The notes beneath the pieces are model-generated. The model saw nothing but the letters and a program-made list of their open reading frames with translations, did not search any database and was not told the DNA's origin. Positions 48,098-57,860 of a DNA stretch of 64,000 bases are shown here, in pieces. Source of the stretch: Crocodylus rhombifer (lineage: Eukaryota > Chordata > Crocodylia > Crocodylidae); the NCBI GenBank assembly GCA_038503035.1, contig JAVSML010000047.1, positions 262,972 to 326,971 on the forward strand, written 5' to 3'. Made by a program: the position numbers and the translations under genes. The stretch's first letter is position 1. Every line of letters starts with the position of its first letter.

Positions 48098-48494
48098 ATT
48101 GTCCACACATTAACACCTGAAACTAGTTTTAAGCACTCATTAGGCAGCTCAAAGTTACACCACTCCAGGGCAGGATAATCTTTGATCTCTGCTACCCAGC
48201 TCCTGTTATACTAAGGTGTAGCCACTCTATGCTGAAGTTTAGCTTAAACACCCCAACTGCCCCCTCACCTCCTGGCCTGGGTTGGGTCTATATCCCCCAT
48301 GTCCAGAACCTCAGAACCCTACTCACTGTGCCCCTCCTGAAGGGTATGGAGGAACCCCAAGAGTAGGGGGATCCCTGGGGTGAGAGTAGGGAACCAGAGG
48401 AACCCCAGAGGCCAGGGATGAAGCTTAGAATGGGGAGGGGATTCTTACCTTTCAGTCCTCCAGGCCTCTTTTGGCCTTAATGTGTGACTGCTCA
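48098..48494. mobile_element. Possible MITE with short inverted ends
   Basis: GATTGTCCACACATTAA at the left and the reverse complement of the right end (GAGCAGTCACACATTAA) share 13 of 17 positions, with a perfect inner CACACATTAA. The interior is GC-rich and non-coding. No clear target duplication. Confidence 0.4.
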
Positions 48495-48999
48495 AGTTAG
48501 CACTAACACCAGTCAACATTTGAGCAACTCACAGTGTAAGGTGTAACCGTGGCTTTCTTTGCAATTTGTGAGGCTTAATATCGGTAAAGTATAACATGAC
48601 TGAAGGTGCAAACATTCAAATTCTTACTTTTTCATTTGAGTGCCTATTTTTAGCTTCAGAGGCAGTGAAAGTGTTGAGAAATATTTTGGATTCCAGTGTG
48701 CATCTACTGAGACACAGAGTCAAGGACAGGCCACACTTCAAAATCCTACAGATTCCCCTGTTGGTTTCTCATCAGTTGTGCAGATTGCAGGTCTGTAATT
48801 ACACCTCAGCCAGGTTTTGAAATTGGCTCATGACATACCATGGGTGGGCAATCTGGGGCTCGAGAAAACATAAAAATGAGTATTCAACAGATTCTTTGAC
48901 CTGGGATTTGAAGGGACATTAAAAATTATTGTGTGTCCTATCCTGTCTTATGCCAATTGGTGGCCCCATGCCAAGGCATTGGTAAGCTGCTGGTACCTC

Positions 49000-49560
49000 T
49001 GGCCTTGGTGAATTCACCTTTGAAGATGTCTGGGTAGATATAGTCAGGCCTTTGGAACCAAGCATGAGTAGGTGCCTTGTGCTTGCGGACTATGTTAGCT
49101 GGTACCCAGAGGCAGTAGTGATCTGCAGTGCTTTGGTCCAAACAGTCACTATAGAACTGTGAGAAAAATGCTCTCATGGGTGGCCCAACTGTGGGAAATA
49201 CTAATAGATCAGGGAATGATAATGTCATGGTTGTTGAAAGAGGTATAGGCCCTGTTAAACGTCCACCCAATTAGGACCTTCATCTACCATCTCCCGATAG
49301 ATGGTCTGGTGAAGCGAATTAACCAGACTTTGAAACAAGATGTTGACAAAGTTAGTGGCCATGGAATCTTGAAAGTAGAATCTATTCCTGATGTATTTAC
49401 TGTTTGCTATCTGGGAGGTTCCCCATTCCTTCATGGGACTCTCTCATTTTGAAATCTTATACTGGAAGCAGCTCTGAGGTTTACTGGACCTCCTTCATGA
49501 GACTGTCAGGCTGAGGGCGTGAAGTCTCAACACTTCATCCAATACATTCTTAGGCTATGG
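49000..49560 (+). pseudogene. Ty3/gypsy integrase, broken
   Basis: One frame from 49010 reads FEDVWVDIVRPLEPS, containing the first catalytic Asp. It then reads VLADYVSWYPEAVVICSALV, the strand-helix block of the gypsy integrase core, and stops at about 49160. After frame changes, YHLPIDGLVKRINQTLKQ at about 49288-49341 is the block around the catalytic Glu; here the expected Glu is Lys, so the DDE triad is lost. PFLHGTLSF and a degraded LRLWEQLDVLGH helix follow at about 49430-49580. In an active element this enzyme inserts the DNA copy into the genome. The zinc-binding N-terminus was not identified. Confidence 0.8.
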
Positions 49561-49904
49561 GAACAGTTGGATGTATTAGGGCATTCACCCAAGAGAACCT
49601 CAGTGTTGCGCAACATCCCCAAGAACAGTGTTGTAATACACCTCTCTAGGTCTGTCAGACTGGGGATTGGATCCTGTTATTGTTCCCCTCATTGGAGAGC
49701 AAATTGCTCACTAAATAACAGGGCCCCTATGAGATTATAAGGTAAATTGGGGATGTGGGTTATCAAGTGCATTTGGTGGGGAGAAGGCATGGGTCCCAAA
49801 TGTACTGTGTGATGCTTTGAAACTGTGGCTAGTCTAAGAAGTGTTGAATGTCTTAACCACTTTGTCAATTAACATTGGAAGGGTGGGAAAGAATTCTGGG
49901 AGAC

Positions 49905-51100
49905 AACTTGTCCACAGCTCAACAGGAAGAGGCAAAATCCCTCTTGAAGGAATTTCCAGATGTTTTTACAGCCCAATGGGGGAGAACTAATCATAGATTT
50001 GTCCTGAAACTTGGATGTCCCATTTAAAGGGGGTTTGCGCAAGGACCTGTGTGACTACAGAAAACAGTAGAAAAGGCAGGCAGAGCATGCTAGATATGTA
50101 AGTGATTGAGGAGTCATCCAGTGAATGGCACAGCCCAATCATGTTGGTTCCCAAAATGGACAAGATGATAAGGTTTTGTATTGATTTCTGGAAGCTGAAC
50201 TCAGTATCAAAGTTTGATACCTACCTGATGCCCTGGGTTGATGCCCTGGGTTAAATTCAGTGGCTGGAAAAAGACAACTATATATCAATATAGGATTTAA
50301 CAGGGTACTAGCAGATTCCAATGCTCAGGAGCTCTGAGAGTTAACAGTGTTCAGAATGTCTTGCGGCCAGTACCAGTTTAGAACCCTCCCCTTTTGTTTC
50401 CATGGTACCCCTACCATATTTCAGTGCATAATGGATAAGACACTGTGACTGTACCAGGTGTATGCAGCAACCTATCTTGATGATGTGGTCATGTTCACTA
50501 GTGCATTGAAAGAATGTCTCCAGAAAGTGTGGGCAGTGCTACAGTCACTTCAGGTCATGGTTGTAACAGCAAACCCCTCAAAATTCTGGCTCCATAAAGT
50601 AAAGACCTTGGTAGAGTCCTGTGTACTCAAAACAAAAAGGCAGCTAAAGGTCTTTTTGGGAGTGGTGAGCTATTACTGACACTTTACCCTGCACTTCCCA
50701 GTAGGTACTGCCCCAATAAAAGATAAGCTGCACAAGACTGCAATAGTGCCTTGGAGTGATAAAAACCAATACTGTACATTACTCTGGTGCCCTGCAGTCT
50801 AGACAGTAGTTGCATATTTGTTCTACAAACCTCATAGTGAGGTCTTGGAGCCATTCTCTCTCTGGGCTTTGAGGATGGGCAATACCCAGCCCTAATCTGA
50901 GCTAAAACCTGCTTTCCCAAGAGCAAAAGTACTCAGTAATTGACAAGAAGCACTTTGTCATAAAAAGGGTGGACAGGGCCTCCCAATATTAGCTCCTTGG
51001 GGCCCCTTTTACTCATGTTATTGATCACATCTCCTTAAGACAGTGAAGTGTGATGTGAGAAGCCAGTCCTAGACCAATTTGTTCATACCTGGCAACAACA
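49905..51100 (+). pseudogene. Ty3/gypsy reverse transcriptase and RNase H, broken
   Basis: It opens with LSTAQQEEAKSLLKEFPDVF (about 49912-49971), the usual gypsy pre-RT segment, then a KMDKMIRFCIDFWKLNSVSK block at about 50154-50213. LPFCFHGTPTIFQCIMDK follows at about 50391-50444. The catalytic box is intact as YLDD at 50473-50484 within YAATYLDDVVMF. KTKRQLKVFLGVVSYY marks the RT end at about 50632-50679. The RNase H region keeps KYSVIDKKHFVIKRV at about 50929-50973. Part of RT between DTYLMPWVD and SCGQYQF is deleted or scrambled. It lies downstream of the integrase, the reverse of the common gypsy order. Confidence 0.8.
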
Positions 51101-51209
51101 CTACTCTTTCAATATCTGCCACCAGCCAGGAGCTGCATGTGTCAATGTGAACTTCTTGTGGAAAGGGGGGAAGCTGGATATGGAATAATGGGTCATTGAC
51201 TCCATTCTT

Positions 51210-51225
51210 GGGGGAGGGGATGTGT
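51210..51225 (+). other. Polypurine tract and 3' LTR start
   Basis: gggggagggga (51210-51220) directly precedes TGTGTAACAG. In LTR retrotransposons this is where plus-strand DNA synthesis is primed, so the junction marks the LTR's first base and supports the plus orientation of the gypsy element. The LTR's CA end was not identified. Confidence 0.65.
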
Positions 51226-51560
51226 AACAGGGCAGTCTGTTCCTTTCAGAGGGAATAGTCAGCCCTGTTGAGAGAGCCCAGCTACAGAGCATTTGGAATG
51301 GCAGGAAGTATCCTGGTAGGAGCTTTAAAAGCTCCCAGAAGAATAAGCAGGGGAGGAAGAGGAGGAGGAAATAAGTTTTGAAGGCAGCTGTTTTCTACCT
51401 GCAGCCAGAGCCGAAGCCAAAGGGCTATACACATGCTCGTGGTGGGGGGCGGGGGGGAGGAAGAGGGTGGGAAGTGTTTTAATTAGAGTGGCTCTCAGAA
51501 GCCGTCCTGTACATTCAGTGTCTTGCACTTCAAAATGGCTGGAGGGATACTTTAACTTAA

Positions 51561-52100
51561 ACTCGTTCAGTGAATTTTAGTTAAAGCACCCCTGCCACCA
51601 TTCTGAAATGTGGGGATGCTGAATACATTTGATGGCGAGCCTGCTGGAGCATTCTAATTAGATTAATCAAGTCTGCTCCGATGTATTTTAATTAGATGTG
51701 GAATGCATTGGAGCATGTATCCTACATGTGTACAGACACTCAAAGTGCCTGGGAGGTCAGCAAGGTTTCTGGTTTATTATTTGGTTTGTTGGCCTATCTG
51801 TTGCCTAAAGACTGTTACTTGAGAGGACTGGGTGGGAAGCTCAAGTAGATTAGGTAACTTGCTTATAAAATCTTTCTGAAATGTAGTTCTAGCTATTGCA
51901 AGAAGGAGCTTCAGTCTTTTTGCCCTGGGGAGTTTAGGCCATTTCTACATGGTAAATATCCTGCCTTAGTGGTGGCAGGCTGCCTAATAAACTGTATGCA
52001 AGATAGCTATGCCCATACAATGTTTTGGGTAGTCTAATTAGTTTGTCCAAAGTTAACTAGCCAACCCTGGCTATTATATGGATGTAGCTGTACTGGTTTT
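51561..52100. other. Unassigned DNA between gypsy and CR1
   Basis: No clear feature. Part may still belong to the gypsy 3' LTR, whose end I could not fix. Confidence 0.4.
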
Positions 52101-52185
52101 GGTTTAGGAGATGGCCTACATAGAGCAACATGTAGACACAGGGGTTGCTGTGGATGTAGTCTTTCTGGACTTCCGGAAGGCTTTC

Positions 52186-52585
52186 NNNNNNNNNNNNNNN
52201 NNNNNNNNNNNNNNNNNNNNNNNNNNNNNNNNNNNNNNNNNNNNNNNNNNNNNNNNNNNNNNNNNNNNNNNNNNNNNNNNNNNNNNNNNNNNNNNNNNNN
52301 NNNNNNNNNNNNNNNNNNNNNNNNNNNNNNNNNNNNNNNNNNNNNNNNNNNNNNNNNNNNNNNNNNNNNNNNNNNNNNNNNNNNNNNNNNNNNNNNNNNN
52401 NNNNNNNNNNNNNNNNNNNNNNNNNNNNNNNNNNNNNNNNNNNNNNNNNNNNNNNNNNNNNNNNNNNNNNNNNNNNNNNNNNNNNNNNNNNNNNNNNNNN
52501 NNNNNNNNNNNNNNNNNNNNNNNNNNNNNNNNNNNNNNNNNNNNNNNNNNNNNNNNNNNNNNNNNNNNNNNNNNNNNNNNNNNNN
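52186..52585. other. Assembly gap of exactly 400 N
   Basis: Unresolved bases inside the CR1 RT domain. The round length suggests an estimated or placeholder gap. Confidence 1.
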
Positions 52586-53567
52586 GTCAAATGGGTCGCC
52601 AACTGGTTGGAGGGCCGCACCCAGAGGGTGGTAGTGGATGGGTTCTTCTCGACCTGGAAGGACGTGGGCAGTGGGGTTCCGCAGGGCTCGGTCCTCGGGC
52701 CCGCACTGTTCAACATCTTCATCAGTGACTTGGATGAGGGGGTAGAAAGCACCCTGTTCAAGTTTGCTGATGACACTAAGATGTGGGGGGATGTGGGTGC
52801 ACTAGAAGGGTGCAATAGGCTACAAGCTGACCTTGACAGGTTGCAACGGTGGGCGGATGAGAATAGGATGGGGTTTAACACTGATAAGTGCAAGGTGTTG
52901 CACATGGGGAGGAAGAACCGGCACCACACTTACAGGTTGGGGAACTCCCCTCTTGCCAGCACGGAGACAGAAAAGGATCTTGGAGTCGTCATTGACTCCA
53001 CGATGAACATGGGCCGGCAGTGTGGGGAGGCAGTCAAGAAGGCCAACCGTACCCTGTCATGCATCCACAGATGCATCTCGAGCAGGTCCAGGGAGGTGAT
53101 CCTCCCCCTCTATGCGGCACTGGTCAGGCTGCAGCTGGAGTACTGCGTCCAGTTCTGGGCGCCACACTTCAAGAGGGACGTGGACGATATGGAAAGAGTC
53201 CAGAGGAGGGCCACTCGTATGATCAGGGGTCAGCAGGGCAAGCCTTATGAGGAGAGGCTACGGGACCTGAACCTGTTTAGCCTCCACAAGAGAAGTTTAA
53301 GGGGGGACCTTGTGGCCTGCTACAAACTGGTCAGGGGGGATCAGCAGGTATTGGGGGAGTCCCTGTTCCCCCGTGCGCTGCCAGGAGTGACCAGGAATAA
53401 CGGTCACAAGCTGGTGGAGGGTAAGTTTAGATTAGATATTAGGAGGCGCTACTTCACAGTCAGGGCGGCTAGGGCCTGGAACCGGCTTCCAGGGGAAGTG
53501 GTGCAGGCTCCTAGCCTGGGGATTTTTAAAAGGAAGTTAGATGAGCACCTTGCCGGGGTCATCTGAC
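52586..53567 (+). CDS. CR1 ORF2 (RT C-terminal part), open
   Basis: The frame is open from the first base after the gap (VKWVANWLEGRTQRVVVDGF) to a TGA at 53565-53567, about 326 codons without a stop or frameshift. Visible RT motifs are GSGVPQGSVLGPALFNIFIS and LFKFADDTKM, with the catalytic pair intact as FADD. Then come RLQRWADENRMGFNTDKCKV (thumb side) and the CR1 C-terminal blocks RVQRRATRMIRG, KPYEERLRDLNLFSLHKRSL and AWNRLPGEVVQAPSLG. In an active CR1 this protein nicks DNA and copies CR1 RNA at the target. The endonuclease domain is missing because of 5' truncation, so this copy cannot act alone. Expression is not implied. Confidence 0.9.
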
Positions 53568-53660
53568 CCCGGTACTCTTTCCTGCCAAGGCAGGGGGTCG
53601 GACTAGATGATCTACCTAGGTCCCTTCCGACTCTAGCTACTATGAAACTATGAAACTATG

Positions 53661-54590
53661 TCATGAAGAGAACACCAAAAATGGTAAGTCTAATGTGCTG
53701 ACATTGCCTAAATTAGAAATTCCTGCTGTTAATATCTGGGGTGTTGGAAGTATAGCTGGGAAGGTTATTAGAAACAGTGGGCAGGAGATTGGGGCATGAA
53801 ATATTCGGCAGGGCATTGATTTTTTTTTTCTTCATTTCTTTTAAACAGCTATGAAACAGACTGATTTACATGTTGAACATTGTCCTCATAAAGGGAAAAA
53901 GGTTAGCGATGGACTGTTTCAAAGTCAACATTTAAAAACTTGTTTCTAACCTCATGCTTATGTAAATCAGGGTAAGTCTGTAGTTGTTGAGGAAGTTACA
54001 ATGGGGTGAAACCTGTTTGTATGAGATAAGAAGCAAACCCTAAATCATCAGAAGATCTTCTTGTAGGCTTTATACATTTTGCTGATCTCTCACAAACATC
54101 ATGGCTTCCTAAAACCTGTCTCAAAACTTTACCAAAATTTATTCCTCCCTATAACAGGAACCCTAACCTCTCATTCCTCCCCCTCCACCCACAGAGCCAG
54201 GACAGAGCTGATGCCTGGGAGGGGCTGAAGCTCAGACAAGCCAGGGGCCTGGACTAAAGTGAGGCAGGCTGAGGAGAGAGAGAGAGACCAACAGAGCCCT
54301 GCTTAGGTTAGTAAGACCAGAAGCCTAGGAAGAAGTAGGAGGGAGCAGGGCACCAACTCCCTCTGGTTACCCACAAGGCAGCCTCCTAAAAAAAAAAAAA
54401 AAAAAAAGCACATAAATTCCAATATCAAGGTGTGGCAGGCAGGAGAGAAGAACCAAATTAAGGATCTGGGGTAGGATGATGGGCCACAGTGTGACAACCA
54501 GAGGATGCCACGACAACCCCTGGATGTGCACTCCTTTATACTCCTCTAACCTGTAAATAGACAAAGGTATAGATCCCCAATGTTACAGGG
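53661..54590. other. Unassigned DNA with poly(A) run
   Basis: No gene recognised. It holds a GC-rich purine-rich segment (54.18-54.36 kb) followed by 20 consecutive A at 54388-54407. Confidence 0.45.
54388..54407. repeat. Poly-A run, 20 bases
   Basis: Uninterrupted A run. No AATAAA upstream and no recognisable retrocopy ending here. Confidence 0.95.
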
Positions 54591-54758
54591 GTGTAGGTCA
54601 TAGCCATGTCGGTGTAAGGACACAGGAAGACAAGGTTCTTTGGGTGAATTTGATATCTTTTATTAGACCAACTTAAATAATTGCAAAAAAATTTCTTAGC
54701 AAGCTTTCAGGTTTAAAAACCTTTGTCAGGCTGAGGAAGTGTGTGCTCTTTCTGGATA
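54591..54758 (-). mobile_element. Penelope-type terminal repeat, single arm
   Basis: It carries the same modules as the left arm of the 21.3-kb element: acaaggttctttgggtgaat, gatatcttttattagacca, a run of A, aagctttcaggttt and the ctgaggaagtgtgtgctc end. It also has an outer part, gtaggtcatagccatgtc, that is present in the 57.6-kb copy but not evident at 21.3 kb. On the minus strand it contains the CTGACAA-stem-GAAA motif. No opposite arm follows. Confidence 0.75.
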
Positions 54759-56790
54759 GATCCCCAGTGACACTAGAAAACCCCACTGTAAGTGGAATCT
54801 CAAGACTATGTTTTGAAAAGTGTGTAAGCGTGTCAGTCTCCCCTCTCCATTAAACTTGCCTAAATATTACCCTCTGGCAGAGAACCATGCATATGATAAA
54901 ATTTGGGAAGCTGGACTATTCCCATTTGGTGGAGCTGCAGAAAGGATTTTTATAAAACTTAGAACACTGCACAGAACTTTATTGACTATATCAAGAGTGT
55001 TGTTTACATTATAACAACCAGATACGACAAGAGTAGAACTTGGAAAGAGTTTGGATCAGATTGTCCGCTTAAAGTCCTTGGCACTATGTTGCTTCATGCT
55101 AGCTGAGGATGTGGCCCTTAGAGTGATGCTAATAAGACAAAGAAAAATATACTAAGGATAGACTCAGGATTATTAAAATAAATTCCAAAGGGAAGTGGTA
55201 GTGTTAGAGCTACAAAAAAGATTTACTGGGGAGTTGAAATTGAACTGTACAGATTCATCAATAGTACATTATCAGCCTGAGGTACTTTTTCATCGTGGCA
55301 AGCAGATTAGAGGAGAGGACATTAGCAGAGTTAGAAGATATACCTAACAATGACAGAAAAGTAAGATTTATATAGCTTCTGCTATACAAACAATAACTTT
55401 ATAGTTAAAACAAAAAATAAAGGGGAGAAAAAGGAAAAATTCACTACCCAGAACTTGTAAGAACAAATATAGAAAAATAAGTTAAGGTTTATATACAGAA
55501 ACATCTCTTAGGAAATCTTCAGGCTTTTCCTTCATCTTCCCATTTCTACCTCACATTACATGCATGAAATAAGAAATAGTACTAACTGCACACTGACATC
55601 ATCATCCTGACCATTTGCCTTTATGCATTGCACACTTTACACATTCTATATTTATATTTCCTTTTCAGGTTGGAGGCTTCCTGCATGATTGATCATTATG
55701 AGGCACATATACAAGCTCTAAACAAGGCACAGGGCCTTTGGGCATTACTGTAGGTTTAATGATGATTGAAGAGAACAATTTCTTAATAATTAGATATGGT
55801 AAGCTGTCAGGATAGTCCTGTAACAAAACTTCTGTTGTCCCTTGTCCCTAACTCCTGGTGATCCCAGAGGGATGTATTCTTATAATTGCAAAGCCCCAAA
55901 TTAAGATCAAGTTCATTTCCTATGGATTTTTTTTGTCTAATTAATTTCCAATATATGGAAATGTGTTTGCTTTCTGAGCACCAAAAAGAGTTCCCATCTT
56001 TTCTACCTTACGTTCCCTTTTACTAGTTTCACCATCCAGTTCCATATCCCGTATTCCATGCTATACCATTTAATAATGTTAATACACAGATGGCAATCTA
56101 TCTCGCACAAATTTTCCATGGCTGGATACAGTTGTGAACTTGGCACTAGAAAAGACAGTGCACTTGAGGCAACCTTACAGAATTTTACCCACTATAAGGT
56201 AAAGAGGGTAGCAGATAAAGCCCTGGTATCTGTTCTCCATGTTTTGTTGTGAGACCTCTGAGATATAAACCTGTCCATATAAAAAATGCCTAGGATAAGT
56301 ATAATTTGTCTTTTATTCACCTAACTTTGCCAGTGTAAGCTGATATGTAAAGTAATGGATTTGGTTAATTTGACTGTCAAAATACTAAATGACACCACAT
56401 TTATAATCTTATAATTAAATTGTAACTTGAGGAGTTTAAATCAACTAGTTACTAACATACAGCAGAGGTTTAAGAGTTAAGAGTTAGATTAGATGATTTA
56501 TAATTTAATAGTATACATTTACTACTTTTTCTTTTCATGCTGCCTATTTTGCATGGCTTGATTATGAAGCATCTCAGGGGGAAACTGAGTTGTTGTGACT
56601 GGATTATAACTACATTATGTCATGTGATCCGATGACTGATTGCTACTTGTCAGTAATCAAACACCCAGCTGCACTGCCAGCATTCATGAGCTACAGTGGT
56701 TAGAAGAGCAGCTGTAGTCAACACAACCTGAAGGGACCAATATGCATAACCACCACTACCATAAAAAAAAGTGGAAATCAAAATACAAAA
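54759..56790. other. Unassigned AT-rich DNA
   Basis: No recognised repeat or gene in about 2 kb. Confidence 0.45.
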
Positions 56791-56794
56791 ATAA

Positions 56795-57615
56795 AATATC
56801 CATCAGATGAGATTCAAAAAGGACAAGTGCAAAGTCCTACACTTGGGATAGAATGATTACCTGGACAAATAGAGACTGGGGAATGACTGGTAGGCTGTAG
56901 TATTACAGAAAATGACCTGGGGATTACAATAAACCATAACTATAAGCCAACAGTGTGATCCTGCTGGGGGCGGGGTGGTGAGGAGCTTGCAGCCTAGTAG
57001 GTTGTATTAACTGAGCATCACTTGCAACTCAGGGCAAGTGATTCTTCTGCTCTATTCAGCATCAGTGAGGCCTCACCTGCTGTGAGGTGTGTCCAGCTTT
57101 AGGCCCCTTGCTTCACGAAAAATGTGGATAGTTTGGAAAGAGCCCAGTGAAGAGCAATAAAAATGATTAGCGATGAGAAAACAGTGACTTATGAAGAAAG
57201 GCTGGAGGAACTAGGATTGTTTAGCCTGGAGAAGAGAAAGCTATTTTCTCTAGGGGACCTGGGTGTGATAACAGTCTTTAAATACCTAAAGGATGATTTA
57301 GGTGGGTTTTTCTCTGTGGCTGTAGGTAACAGGATCAAGAGCAATGGCTTAAAGCTGCAGCAGAGGAATTTTAGGTTGGAGATTAGGAGGAACTTTCTGA
57401 CTATGAGAGCAGTCAGGCATTGGAACAGGCTACCTAGGGAATTGTGGAATCTCCAACTCTAAAAATTTTCATGATCAGGTTTGACAGACATTTGGCAGAG
57501 AGGGATCCTGTCAAATCCTGCCTTTGGCTCAAGGCAGGGATGATCCTGCCTTGAGCAGGGAACTGGAGTAGATGACCTCATGAGGTCTCATCCATCTCTA
57601 CTTTCCTATGATCTT
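56795..57615 (+). mobile_element. CR1 LINE 3' portion
   Basis: Plus-strand pieces in CR1 order: FKKDKCKVLHLG at about 56812-56848 and ITENDLGITINHNYKPTV-like sequence at about 56905-56960. From 57163 an open frame of 99 codons includes [39 protein letters not shown] and AVRHWNRLPREL. The 3' end, with gaggtctcatccatc and tcctatgatct, is a CR1 tail of an older subfamily than the 53-kb copy. 5'-truncated, with frameshifts. Confidence 0.9.
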
Positions 57616-57637
57616 CAAATGCTTTAAAAGCCAAGAG

Positions 57638-57860
57638 GCAGGCAAGGCTCTTTGGATACATCGGATATCTTTTAATAAATAGTGTTGGAGAACTCATAAC
57701 ATTAGCAATGTCTCCTGTTGACTAAAGAAAGGTGTTTGTGCCTGAAAGCTTGAAAATAACTTTTTTCCAACTATTTAAATGGTCTAATAAAGGATATCAC
57801 ATGTACCCAAAGAACTTTGCCTGCCTATAGCCTTAAACCAACATGGCTACAGCCAACAAC
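57638..57860. mobile_element. Miniature Penelope-type foldback repeat
   Basis: The outer ends GGCAGGCAAGGCTCTTTGG and the reverse complement of the right end (GGCAGGCAAAGTTCTTTGGG) form inverted termini. Both continue into gatatcttttaataa-type sequence. Only about 190 bp separate the outermost bases, so nearly all of the internal part present at 21.3 kb is gone. The outer flank accaacatggctacagcc matches, in inverse, the outer module of the 54.6-kb copy. It begins about 25 bp after a CR1 3' end. Confidence 0.7.

Larger units (their letters stand above)
48955..51560 (+). mobile_element. Decayed Ty3/gypsy retrotransposon, INT before RT (Gmr1-like)
   Basis: All recognisable domains lie on the plus strand in the order integrase (about 49000-49560), reverse transcriptase (about 49905-50690), RNase H (about 50690-51100), polypurine tract (51210-51220) and the start of a 3' LTR (51221). 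Standard Ty3/gypsy elements carry integrase after RNase H. The reversed order with gypsy-type sequences is the hallmark of Gmr1-like elements of deuterostomes. No gag, protease or 5' LTR was found upstream. Frameshifts and stops show it is long dead. Its 3' limit is uncertain. Confidence 0.75.
52105..53660 (+). mobile_element. Young CR1 LINE, 5'-truncated, with assembly gap
   Basis: CR1 ORF2 begins in the RT domain (DVVFLDFRKAF at about 52150-52185), is cut by 400 N, and resumes to the end of ORF2. A 3' end with the GAAACTATG-type tandem tail follows at about 53638-53660. The 3' end matches that of the deleted CR1 at 6.5 kb almost base for base, so both belong to one young subfamily. The 5' boundary at about 52105 is a normal CR1 truncation point. 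It is the least decayed mobile element in the window. Confidence 0.95.

Noticed and set aside
48938..49270. 110-codon minus-strand frame
   Set aside because: The opposite strand reads unmistakable gypsy integrase, so this frame is its shadow.
52057..52929. 290-codon antisense frame across the N gap
   Set aside because: It is the reverse strand of a clear CR1 ORF2 and its length is inflated by 400 unknown bases.
54180..54407. Processed pseudogene ending in 20 A
   Set aside because: There is no AATAAA before the A run, no coding similarity upstream, and no flanking duplication.
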